NCBI GenBank assembly: GCA_911728435.2
Contig: OU452202.1
Coordinates: 15,727,135-15,791,134, forward strand
Source of the DNA: Apoderus coryli
Lineage: Eukaryota; Arthropoda; Insecta; Coleoptera; Attelabidae
Direction: 5' to 3'
Length of the DNA: 64,000 nucleotides
Below the pieces are notes generated by a model. The model saw nothing but the letters and a program-made list of their open reading frames with translations, made no database searches and had not been told where the DNA came from. Each line of letters starts with the position of its first letter. The first letter of the stretch is position 1. Positions 18,701 through 26,092 of the stretch are shown here, piece by piece. Position numbers and translations under genes: made by a program.

Positions 18701-21449
18701 TTTTTTCAGTTCGTATACAATATTAGTTTATTTCATTTTTCTATATTTATATTATACAGTGTCAACTACTTATGTTGAATAGATGATTATACTTTATGTT
18801 TCGTTTACCTAGAACAGTGTCATCCCCGCGCCGTATGACAATCCCCAATCCAGTACCCTCGACAACACTGGTACCATAAAATACTAAATTAATTGTTTCT
18901 AATGGATTGTAATCTGTAAATTCTGGACCACGAGACACTGCATGTGGTTCACCAGTTAGAGCACTGTTATCTACTTTCAGATGTAATGAATCCATGATTC
19001 TTAGATCAGCTGGTACCATATTTCCTGAGAAATCAATTCAGTCGCAGTTCATTAGAATTAGTTTCCTTTAGTCGCAACATCTTAAAAACGTTCGATTTAA
19101 AGATACTGCGTAGAATGAAGACTGTGCAACGGAAAATTGAGCAACTTGCGAAAATCGTTACCTGCATTAATCTCCACCAAATCACCTTCGACCAACTCCT
19201 CACTGGGTATACAATATTTATTACCACTACGAATAACGTTAGCAAATTTCGGTACCATTTTCTTGAACGACTCCATAATCTGCGAATTATTTTTGGCTTG
19301 AATATAACCGAATAAGCCCGTGACAAGAGCAACACTACCCAAAACAACAGCTAGAAAATTGTTACATATAAATCTTACTAAAATAAAGACTCCCCGAAGA
19401 AACTTCTCCGTCTAGTACTGAATACTTGATATTAGTTTACCTAATCCGAGTATTTCGTAGTCAATCTCTTTCGTTTCTTTGTGTTTTAATATTAATTCGA
19501 TAACAGTCAAAGTTGATCCTAACCAGATCATCGTATTGAAGCCTCCAAATAAAAAATGCACAAATACCCTCCATTGTTCCTCCTCTTCGGGAGCCACAAG
19601 ACAATTGGGACCATTTGTAGTCAACAATTCATCGGCTTTAGCTTGGGTTAGTCCATTATTAATATCGGTGTGATACCTGATAGACAAATAGGATCTTAAG
19701 AAAAGATTAAAGGATAATAGGATTTCTGGCCAGCTCAACCCTCTATGGAGTAAGCACTCCTCCTCTTAAATCGATACCATCTGGATGAACAAACACAATA
19801 TTGCTATAGAAGGCACACGGCACTATCGGATAACTTATTAATTTTTCGCAGGGTCGATGTGAGACTCTAGATGTCAACTGAATTCTATGACTTAAGGCTG
19901 TTTTATCAGACTCCAAATATAGGTATAAGGCATTCATGATTGTGCACTTATTTCTTAATCGATTTGAAAAATTCTTTTTGGATCATAGAGAGAACGCTTT
20001 AACAGAGGTTTATATAGGAATAAAAAAAAAGTCTTAGCCATTTATATTAACTTTAAAATAAATTTTTAAGAAATTTTATTTTTATTCCTATAGTATAAAC
20101 CTGTGTTAAAGTGTTCTCTCTATGATCCAAAAAGAATTTTTCAAATCGATATTTGGAGTCTGATCAAAGCCTTAAGTACTTTCTACTTTCTGTGCTACGC
20201 TTACATGTCGGTCTGAGATATCACTAGACAAAGACTAAAGTCAGCAGGATATTGTTTGCTCATCAGAAAAATAATGTTTATTTATTTTTCCGAGGTTTGC
20301 TCTAACAGATGGTACCTACTATTTCTCAATTAATGAATTTTCTAACACTGTACGTCTATTCTAGAAAAAAACTCTAACTCCAGTGCAGCAAACGATTTGA
20401 TGAGGATTTTAATTCATTAAGTATCTATTTAAATACAATACTCTTACCTCTTGTACCTGAGACTAGTTATTTCATTTGTATGTTATCATTTCACATCACT
20501 TTGACATAAACATAGTATCAAGTATCAGTATAATAAATATAACAGTATTCCGAGTCTCCGGTTACGAGGCGTCATGCGCATCTGGTCGCGCATGCCGCCA
20601 TTATAGGAGTGAACTTGTCAATAATCGCATATACGTAGGTAGATACCGTTCACTCCTGTGTTTAGTATAGAGTTCATTGTCGGCGTGTACGAGATAAATA
20701 AATATTGTGTTTGTAATCTGAATCTGTGTGTCTCTGATAGCGTATGTGAGATTTATTGAAAAATGCTCAGAATGACATATTTGGAAACTTAAATAATCCA
20801 CATGATGCTTTTGTGGATTTTGTTACACATATTGAGGTCATCGTTCAAAGATACTTCGAGGAATTTTTATTGAAATCATCGATTATTTACTTAAATATTT
20901 TTACGAAAATAAAAATACAGTAGGTACTGTGGTTAGAAACTAAAATATAGTTATTTTTGGTCAAGACTTGACTTCTCTCCTAAAATGGCGGCGTCATATA
21001 GGTCACACTTTGAAATTATTTAGTTCAAAGCGCCGACGCGACGTAGACTAGGATTGCTGTTCTTTATGCTGTGATAATAACTTAATTTGTTCGAATTATG
21101 GACAAGCTCTGCTGAACAAATATTAAAGCAAAGATTAATGTACACAATCTTTGATTAAAGTAAAGAGATTCAAGTTAGAAGGATTAATTACGCATTTTTA
21201 ATGTATTGTATTTTACCTTTCAATAAATTCATCAAAATCAATAATATGATCGTCAATATCTAATTCTTTCTTGTACTCATTAACAACATTTTCGTTTCGG
21301 GATTTTCGCACTGGTTTCAAATATGATACACCCGATATACTTCGTGATACAATTGATGTGATACTGCCATCAACTGTACGTCTTCGTAAGACATGATAAT
21401 CGGAGGATCTCCTGCGTGACATACCCGAACCAGAACTGGAGTTGTTCAT
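792..21449 (-). CDS. Na+/K+-ATPase alpha-like P-type ATPase, divergent paralogue, 3' end outside window
   Basis: P2C-type cation pump of the plasma membrane, about 830 residues visible. Exons in transcript order: 21449-21217, 19676-19441, 19350-19162, 19024-18809, 14716-14384, 14328-14054, 13966-13663, 10930-10847, 5052-4723, 1082-792. All junctions are GT-AG with matching phase and no stop. Landmarks: helices 1-2 about residues 122-175; TGEP 243-246 where the family has TGES; helix 4 PEGLP at 357-361 (family PEGLL); phosphorylation motif DKTG with Asp400; [30 protein letters not shown] around 733-741; helix 5 NIPEI with Glu804; helix 6 starts at ILVID. Helices 7-10 are missing because the gene leaves the window. 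The start Met is preceded closely by an AG, so a 5' UTR exon may lie upstream. Many residues conserved in the main alpha subunit differ, which suggests a specialised paralogue such as the testis-type copies known in flies; that is inference. Confidence 0.93.
1314..1400. repeat. Partial copy of the 30.1-kb fold-back element
   Basis: From AAAATAATTTCGTGGCA through the TTTTACCTACACAAGG block, this matches the left arm of the palindromic element at 30141-30308. Its centre (AATTTAGCAGGGCC) is the reverse complement of the centre in that copy, as expected for an element whose loop can flip between its arms. The second arm is absent. Confidence 0.7.
2423..3655 (+). mobile_element. Crypton-like tyrosine-recombinase element, decayed
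   Basis: The frame from 2460 gives an N-terminal core-binding-like region ([19 protein letters not shown]) typical of Crypton/DUF3504 recombinases. After frameshifts around 2740-2880, a segment with [13 protein letters not shown] follows (about 2930-2970). From 3300 to 3581 there is a C-terminal catalytic part with an H-x-x-R pair (NHSNRS), [14 protein letters not shown] with the presumed nucleophilic Tyr, and an early stop after an Asn/Ser-rich tail. The three pieces lie in different frames, so no functional enzyme is encoded. Imperfect direct repeats sharing TTAAACGTCA and TGACAA flank it at about 2430-2448 and 3632-3651. Cryptons move through tyrosine-recombinase chemistry and have no TIRs. 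Family assignment is from motif order only. Confidence 0.72.
3693..3850. repeat. Fold-back repeat, about 50-bp imperfect arms
   Basis: The left arm runs from the CTCCTCGGGCCTTGAT region to TTTTGTCATAGAAAATGC. The right arm runs from GCATTCTCTATGACAAAATT to TCATCAAGACCGTAGGGG, as its inverted copy with indels. It lies immediately downstream of the Crypton relic. No coding content; a small non-autonomous element is likely. Confidence 0.6.
4653..4678. repeat. Perfect short palindrome with AAAGATTAATG core
   Basis: Two 10-nt arms, CAAAGATTAA and TTAATCTTTG, enclose a 6-nt loop. Related copies occur at 5105, 21129 and 25204. It lies just downstream of the ATPase exon 4723-5052 in transcript direction. 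Confidence 0.75.
5130..7025 (+). mobile_element. Tc1/mariner-type transposon relic with TIRs
   Basis: The left end CAGGGTGGCCCAAATTAG (5130 on) is matched by an inverted right end finishing at 7025. About 35 bp of each TIR can be aligned, including GGCCCAAATTAG and the inner TATGGGAA. Inside is a broken DDE transposase on the plus strand: 5739-6002 has WTDEAN with the first catalytic Asp, [15 protein letters not shown] and [12 protein letters not shown]; a frame-shifted QQDGA block at about 6028 marks the second Asp; 6195-6330 carries the C-terminal [18 protein letters not shown]. Stops and frame changes make it inactive. A second TIR-like end, ACAGGGTGTCCCATTAGG at about 6685, suggests a nested smaller element at 6685-6985. 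Confidence 0.8.
7026..7966. other. AT-rich intronic sequence, nothing recognised
   Basis: This part of the ATPase intron has several short TACCTA-rich stretches but no supported gene, inverted repeat or transposase. Open frames here are short and lack family motifs. Confidence 0.4.
8442..9905 (+). CDS. Non-LTR retrotransposon reverse transcriptase (CR1/jockey-like), 5' truncated
   Basis: A single open frame of 487 codons. Its first few codons are read from the flanking fold-back element; LINE homology begins about 8461. Reverse-transcriptase blocks in order: [14 protein letters not shown] and [32 protein letters not shown] with the first catalytic Asp, [25 protein letters not shown] at the second catalytic site (ADD; family usually has A/YADD), then a C-terminal [20 protein letters not shown] segment typical of CR1/jockey-type elements. 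The 5' endonuclease region is absent, consistent with 5' truncation on insertion. The unbroken frame suggests recent insertion. Transcribed opposite to the ATPase gene that contains it. Confidence 0.9.
   Translation: MPNFILIPPVFLQRCIEPLLQPLTGAMQNCFNTGTLPDGWSNAIVIPIYKKGNKYNAENYRPISLTCALCKCMEKIITKAMTPFLLQSNVIPNQQHGFMPGRSVELNLLECLNLCTKQNDDGQPTDVVYLDFEKAFDKVPFARLLLKLEHYGIRGELLRWIESFLRGRSFRVRANGSMSRSLPVHSGVPQGSVLGPLLFLIYISDLTGNINANPSFFADDSKLFCDPLQSAEVFQTDLDRVMTWSSTWLMSLNLDKYTVLHLGPNNPEISYTLGGHELRPTLQQKDLGVIITNDLKWEIHVSAVVQMANKLWYLIQKAFRSRSNDMVLKLYKSFVRPGLEYANSVWSPYFVKDIEALERVQRRFTKLPQALCQLPYEDRLRALNLTTLQERRRRGDLIQTYKVLSGHYTLNFIFHLNRNPSLRGNSKKLCKERCAKLARRTFLSNRVVYAWNDMSEEVVSAPTVNSFKNRLDITLKDRGSCMIHYSL
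8461..10012 (+). mobile_element. 5'-truncated LINE insertion with (AAT)n tail
   Basis: The element runs from within the reverse-transcriptase domain to a microsatellite-like AATAATAATAAT tail at about 9996-10012, after a short 3' UTR beginning at 9906. On both sides the fold-back element resumes (TTTTGATA before, TCGAGATGCG after), which fixes the boundaries to within a few bases. A simple-repeat tail rather than poly(A) fits CR1-like or related clades. Confidence 0.82.
10181..10846. other. Intronic sequence without recognised content
   Basis: No open frame with family motifs and no clear repeat pair was found. A short motif near 10660 (CACAGCCCCCTCTAGACAAG) weakly resembles the end of the fold-back element at 54537, but no partner end was found nearby. 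Confidence 0.35.
12016..12657 (+). CDS. THAP-domain protein, 108 aa, two exons, inside the P-like transposon
   Basis: Exons 12016-12080 and 12396-12657, GT-AG, phase consistent, no stops, 108 residues. The C2CH zinc module is complete: Cys5 and Cys8 (VRGCVVCGK), the conserved FHRFP junction, KLWF with the invariant Trp, and [10 protein letters not shown] with the C-x2-H pair. The usual AVPTIF box is replaced by a divergent SFVRKGANP segment, after which a basic tail of about 30 residues ends the protein. THAP modules bind DNA, and in P transposase they recognise sites near the transposon ends. A plausible role is binding its own element's ends, as a repressor or accessory factor; that is inference. 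A poly(A) signal AATAAA follows at 12725-12730. The frame is intact despite lack of a catalytic domain, which suggests recent insertion or selection. Confidence 0.82.
13200..13223. repeat. Perfect 10-bp-arm palindrome near the right transposon end
   Basis: ACATTACTTG, a 4-nt TTTA loop and CAAGTAATGT, 40 bp inside the right TIR of the P-like element. Its subterminal position makes it a candidate protein-binding site, but no matching copy was noticed at the left end. Confidence 0.7.
14960..15250 (+). pseudogene. Mariner transposase 3' relic
   Basis: The frame around 14980-15010 reads [13 protein letters not shown], the decayed form of the mariner FHHDNAPAH signature that carries the second catalytic Asp (here Asn). 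Downstream, KKWYKCI near 15180-15200 corresponds to the C-terminal W-KCI block of mariner transposases, followed by stops. Frameshifts separate the blocks. No TIRs were identified. It lies in the intron between ATPase exons 14716 and 18809. Confidence 0.6.
15700..16525 (-). mobile_element. Ty3/gypsy retrotransposon relic: primer site, gag start fused to pol
   Basis: Reading right to left: the primer-binding site TGGCGCAGTCGG (complement of plus 16514-16525) fits the 3' end of a serine tRNA. A gag-like start follows, with [12 protein letters not shown] and [18 protein letters not shown] (about 16500-16370). It then jumps directly to the end of reverse transcriptase, with the [13 protein letters not shown] block (about 16260-16200). 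RNase H follows, with [20 protein letters not shown] and [10 protein letters not shown] (about 16070-15950), and the tail [15 protein letters not shown] near 15830. Protease and most of the reverse transcriptase are missing between gag and pol, and there are frameshifts and stops, so this is an internally deleted dead copy. Confidence 0.8.
16529..16920 (-). repeat. Probable 5' LTR of the gypsy relic
   Basis: Sequence directly upstream of the primer-binding site in minus orientation. The inner LTR edge would be ATTATAACA (plus TGTTATAAT at 16530). A possible outer edge is TGTAACATTTTAAT near 16915, giving TGT...ACA ends. The second LTR was not found, so the outer boundary is a guess. Confidence 0.4.
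16921..18575. other. AT-rich intronic sequence, repeat-like
   Basis: No gene is supported. The stretch 17840-17950 (TTTTTGTACCAAATATG, then TTACAGACACACAGG) has the look of a 3' end of an interspersed repeat. A short relative of its TATTTTTGTACCAAAT core appears near 50385 in a prominin intron. Nothing else was recognised. Confidence 0.35.
18576..18750. repeat. Nested fold-back element enclosing a tRNA-like 3' half
   Basis: Outer arms of about 55 bp: 18576-18630 contains AATAAACTAATATTGTTACG, and 18696-18750 is its inverted copy with GTATAC in place of GTTAC. Inside is a second inverted pair, ACAAGTTGGAT (18640-18650) and ATCCAACTTGT (18679-18689). The core carries GTTGG-TTCGAAT-CCAAC, a perfect 5-bp stem with 7-nt loop identical in form to a tRNA T-arm. 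It is preceded by a CTCTCAATTTTGGGAG hairpin like the long variable arm of a class II tRNA. Confidence 0.8.
18632..18692 (+). ncRNA. tRNA-Leu-like 3' half (not a complete tRNA)
   Basis: In order: a weak anticodon-arm-like CCATGTTACAAGTTGG, a variable-arm hairpin, the T-arm with GGTTCGAATCC, and an acceptor-like strand CTTGTGACA. Animal leucine tRNAs end in a similar T-arm plus acceptor strand, and the long variable arm also fits Leu or Ser. No D-arm or 5' acceptor strand is present, so it cannot fold as a tRNA. It looks like tRNA-derived sequence trapped in or giving rise to the surrounding fold-back element. Confidence 0.5.
19891..20176. repeat. Large asymmetric palindrome in ATPase intron 1
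   Basis: Left arm 19891-19920 plus about 19958-20030, right arm about 20070-20176. Shared blocks are CTTAAGGCT...AGACTCCAAATAT and TCGATTTGAAAAATTCTTTT with GGATCATAGAGAGAAC. The left arm carries 37 extra bases (about 19921-19957) that the right arm lacks. The centre is A/T-rich. No coding content. Confidence 0.75.
21129..21153. repeat. Short hairpin of the AAAGATTAATG family
   Basis: CAAAGATTAATGTACACAAT followed by CTTTG: 8-bp arms CAAAGATT and AATCTTTG. It lies inside the first ATPase intron, 60 bp downstream of the first coding exon. Confidence 0.6.
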
Positions 21450-24376
21450 AGTTATCTAGCAAAATTCGATTTGAAAAATAGACTTGTGACAGAGTTGGAT
21501 TATTTGTTGACAAGTGTTCTTGTCAAAAATGGTTATGATGGGGTGACAATGAACGTAAAGTACGTAGGTGTATATGGTGTTTTGAGGTTTGTTCGTACAA
21601 CCAGAAATCGTTGCAGGCTGTCTGATGAAGCCTGCTCATTTGATTTTAGTGTTCGCAGCACAAAAAATATTGTTGGTCTATTCAAAAACCACTGAGATCT
21701 TTTTGCAAATTTCACTGAATTGTCTGTCTAATTATTGAAATAATATTAAATATCTCCCCATTGAATCTAATAGATTTTCTTTTGCGAGAGGTAAAACCTG
21801 AAAAGTGGCTCAGTTCATTCGTCGGAACAACTTACGATAGTCAAAAATATCAACTATTATTTATTAAACATGCGATAACATTAATTTTATTTGAAATTAT
21901 GAAATCCTCTATTTCTATTGGGGCTAAATTGTTTATGTACAGCCGTTGATTGAAATATTTAAATATTTCTAGCTAAATAAAAATGATTACAAAATGAGTC
22001 ACACATAATATTACGTACGTTGTAAAAAACCCATTTATGCACGTATTTCCAGTATTGATTGTAGTAGGTATCCCTGCGGTAACAGGAATCTTGAACTAAA
22101 ATTTCTTCTTGATACAAGTAGTTGGGTCATTTCATGTCAAAGATGATATTGAGAGTCATTCGTCCTACTTATTCCTTCAAATTAATTTAGTTTCTTTTAG
22201 GTTGGGTTGAGTTATCCAAGAAATTTGATGATGATGAATCCGACACATTTATATATTTTGAATATGTGATGCTATTTTTGTTAGATGCGTATAGATATTT
22301 TATTGAATAAAATGTTATGTATAAATTTAGAGAACAAGGCAAAACAACTACTCCAAGTTTTGTAAATAAATACTAAGTTTAAAATTTTATTTAGCTTTTT
22401 CGCATCAAACTAACTGAGTAAGTAAGTAAATACAACAAAAACCAAATAAATCATTGAAATGCAATCAAAAATATATAATTTATGTTATCAGATGTTAAAA
22501 AATCTAATTTACTAAAGCTGTTAACATATTTAAAGTGTTTAAGAGAAAAAATAAAAATAAAACTTAAACTTTACTTAGTCTTGAAGTTTGTTGTTTCAAA
22601 ATATCAAGTACACTATATGTGCATATTTCGTACTCATTTATTTAGAAAACTTGTGCTTGTATTTCAATGTCAGTCGTGGTATTAGCCAGTGGAGTAGTTG
22701 TTCTCTAAATTTATACATCACATTTTCGAAAAATTCTAAGTTGAATTTCTACATAATTTTTTTTTTGTCATTAATAAAACAGATACATATATTTTGAATG
22801 TCTCTGTGATAAAATATAGTATTAGTATAGTAGGTATCTAATAAATAAAAACGTGATTATCGGAAATTATCGAAGATAAATATTAATACTCCTAAGATAT
22901 TTCATAATAATTTATTTGAGAAAATCTTCTCTAATTATCTGTTAGTCTAAATTGAGAATTATTATTATGTATGAGCGTATGCATAAGCTGAGAATTATTC
23001 GGATTATTATCTGCTTTTAAAATTAATTGGCATACCTACTAAGGTACACCTTTTACAGTTTAAAATTATAGACATTCATCGTTTTATATAAAATAAGTAT
23101 AATATATATTAAAACGCCTAAGTAATACCGCAATTTTATTTTTAGATGAATCCCAAGTTCCAATGCATGAAACCAGTTAAATTTTTGTTCCAAGACTCTC
23201 AGGTTCCCCACAGCCGCTAAAAATATTACTGATATTAGATTTTTTGCTGGTATTTTATTATTGCAAGAAAATTCATGCTATTATCATATAAAAACATAGT
23301 TTTTTCAGAAAGGGAAAGGTATATGTTTACATCCAACATAAAATATATTTTGCAGTTTTAGGCATCTATTTGTAGAGTTGAGTTCGTAATACTACTACAA
23401 AAACATCTCCCGACGAGTAGAGATCAGTGGCGGTTTATCAATATGTACACGTGCGTTAGCAAATTAATTATGTACTCTTCTTTACATGAACATATTTATA
23501 TTTGATCGCACTTCGCACTCTACCGCGACAAGTACATTTGAAAGCCTCATGTGCAATATGTTTACTCAAAGCTGATAGATAACATTAACGATATTCAGAA
23601 ATCATAGGTAATGTGTTAAATTAAAAAATGTTCTTTTTTTATTTTATTTATTTATCAGAAAATAAAAAATCAATCAAAAAAACATAATCAATAACAAATG
23701 GACAATTGCCTATGCACGTCTGTGTCTGCATATTAACTATTTAACTAACTATAAATTAAATTTTTTGGGAGAGATTTATTTTGACAGTAGCAGACTGTTA
23801 TTTAATTCTAAGAAACATAATGTCGAGCTGAAACGTATAGTATACTATATGACTCTTAAAAGTGGAAAAATAGCATGTCCAATATAGGTATGTTCCAAAT
23901 AGTTAATCACGGAAATACGCAGAGCAAATTGAATTGCATACCTTCTAGGTATGCTATAAACTCAGTTATTCCATACCCATCCCATTTCCCCTATATATTT
24001 TTGTTAACAACACCAACAACCGCTACTTATTTTCATATAGTTACCTACCTGATCTTTTATGGAATTCCTTTGATGCTTGCGATTGCTCCTTCGCTGTATG
24101 TCGGTACTTTTTTATTAATCTGCGAGTAGTCGAAATTATGCTATATAGAAATTATGACACTCTGACTGTTATTTTCTCATATTATGTTGGCATTAAGTAC
24201 AGGTAAATTAATTGTATGCTTATGACTAGATTTCTTAGTCAAAGAATATACACTTAAAAACTAAAATAACACATTAATCTGACGTGTCACAGTGTACTTA
24301 TTATCCCTATTTTTTAAATGGCATAAGTATATCGATAGATAATCTTTGCAACTACAAATACTTACTATTTTTTCAG
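21450..24376. other. Intergenic region between divergent genes, no gene seen
   Basis: It contains the presumed promoter and any 5' UTR exon of the ATPase gene (leftward) and the missing first exon of the small secreted-protein gene (rightward). The frame at 21471-21695 has no family motif and was rejected as a gene. A candidate start ATGTTGGCATTAAGTACAG followed by GTAAAT at 24184 does not give the right phase for the next exon. The rest is AT-rich. Confidence 0.4.
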
Positions 24377-26092
24377 ATACATCGTCCTGTTTGCCGTCCT
24401 TACATGCATAGCGTCCTTAGTCCAGGCCAAACCGTCAATATCTACAATCAAAAATCACGAGTTACTCGGTAAATTGGGTCTACAGAAGACACGCAGTCCA
24501 AGTACACATCACAGGAAGCGATTAGCTGTCGAATCGCGCCATCACAGTCGATCAGATGATTCGCATATGTTTGTCATTAAACTACCACCGAATCCACATT
24601 ACTACGCTTACAGTCAACCGAATAGTGTCGTACCAAGCAAAAGGTAAACCTACACGCATTCGTCATATATTTTTTCCTTAGTCGGAAAAGTCCTAGAAAT
24701 CAATTGTTGAGTATAGGACCCAGGGAAGTGAGGTAATGGAGTACTAATTCAGTTAGATGTCTCGCTTCTCTCTATTGTTTTCACGTTCTCAAGAATTGAT
24801 GAAGTGAAGGCCGATTTAGGCAACGTGTTTGTACAACACACAAATCACAATGAATACGTTTTAGTCCTAATTTTTGTCACAGATTTAGTGGATAATGCAT
24901 AACAAAAGCGAGTGGTTTATCCAACATATAAAAGTCATAACAACATTTGTTTTTATGTGTTTTATTCTAACGATCTAACCTTCTGTTATTTTTCTTTTTT
25001 ACCGGCGTTTTGTAAAAAAAATGTTTAAAAAAACGTTTCAATAACAAGGTATATACGAGTACTTTTTATAGCTAACTATTCAAAAAACAATCACGCCTGC
25101 GCAGCTGCGCATATTTCCATTCGGCGTAATCACAATCATAAAAGTTAAAATAATTGAACATTCAGAGTTATGACTAAGCATTACAACTTGTAACATAAAC
25201 CATAGATTAATGTCCCTACATTGTTTACATTAATCTTTGCCTAAACGTTACCAATAGACAGAACGTTATTTAACTAGTTGTGATTGTGATTAAAGTTGTC
25301 CACTAAACAAATTGTTATTCTTATTCGTTGGCTAAATCTGTCTTAACAAATACAACGTTTTATTTCCTGTCAATGGTAGTCCTCCTACCAACCCAACAAA
25401 TTAAAATCAAACAACTTATATAGTCAAAATAGTCAAAAGAATTCCGACTACCTACTCTGTTGCTAGACTTCTTCATGGCTCGTAATTGTAGAACGCATTG
25501 ATTTGGGTGTTTATCATTAACTGATTATTAGATGAGATGTATAATTACAGGCCAGTATTTAAGATCAAATCATTAATATTTTCGTCAGGACCGATTTAGC
25601 TTTCTACGGTTATCTGTGTTATTAAAGTTTTAATTAACGATAAATAATATACAATTGTTAATTAGGCGCTCCATATAATTCTTTATTATCGACTTTGATT
25701 AGATATCATTATTTTAATTTACGTGTTTATTCATTTTCAGCAAAAAGCTACCGCTAGGATTCAAAAGCAACGGTAAACCAGGAAAAATCTATCATTGGAA
25801 CATACCGGTGATAAAAAAGATCGTCCAAAACAAACATAAATCGTTGTTGATGATGAAAGGAAATAATAATGCCAAAACGAATACCGCAATGGATATTGAG
25901 AATCCGGAAAGTTGGAATGAAGTGTTGAAACAGGACGAGAAACATCGAAAACCGATGAAACCATCATATTATGTGCCAGCCAAACCGAAAAAATCTAGTT
26001 TTATGAAATATTTTCCAGGAAATGGGAAACCGCATTCGTTTTATGTGATTGAAAAGAGCAAAAAGGCACACTACCATAGATTGCTGCCATAA
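24377..26092 (+). CDS. Small basic secreted protein, function unknown, first exon not found
   Basis: Two exons are supported, 24377-24643 and 25741-26092, GT-AG with matching phase, giving about 206 residues to a TAA stop. The first begins mid-signal peptide (YIVLFAVLTCIASLVQAKP, likely cleaved after VQA). The mature part has KR- and HHRKR-type basic sites, an FVIKLPPNPHYYAYS segment, then KKLPLGFKSNGKPGKIYHW, PESWNEVLKQDEKHRKPMKP, and a tail rich in Lys, His and Tyr. No known domain was recognised. The dibasic sites would permit proteolytic processing, but this is inference. The initiator exon must lie upstream and supply two bases to the first codon. A poly(A) signal AATAAA is at 26679-26684. 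Confidence 0.72.
25204..25240. repeat. Hairpin of the AAAGATTAATG family
   Basis: AGATTAATGT (left) and ACATTAATCTTTG (right) surround a short centre containing CCCTACATTGTTT. It lies in the intron of the secreted-protein gene. Confidence 0.65.

Noticed and set aside
18576..18750. A complete functional tRNA gene
   Set aside because: Only a T-arm, variable-arm-like hairpin and acceptor-like 3' strand are present. The D-arm and 5' acceptor half are missing.
19743..19937. Extra ATPase exon in intron 1
   Set aside because: Exons 21217-21449 and 19441-19676 join directly in phase and match the family without a gap, and this frame overlaps a palindromic repeat.
21471..21695. Small gene upstream of the ATPase
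   Set aside because: No conserved motif; it lies in the probable 5' UTR or promoter.
24184..24202. ATGTTGGCATTAAGTACAG as first exon of the secreted-protein gene
   Set aside because: It leaves one base of the next codon whereas the following exon needs two, so a stop appears in the next exon.
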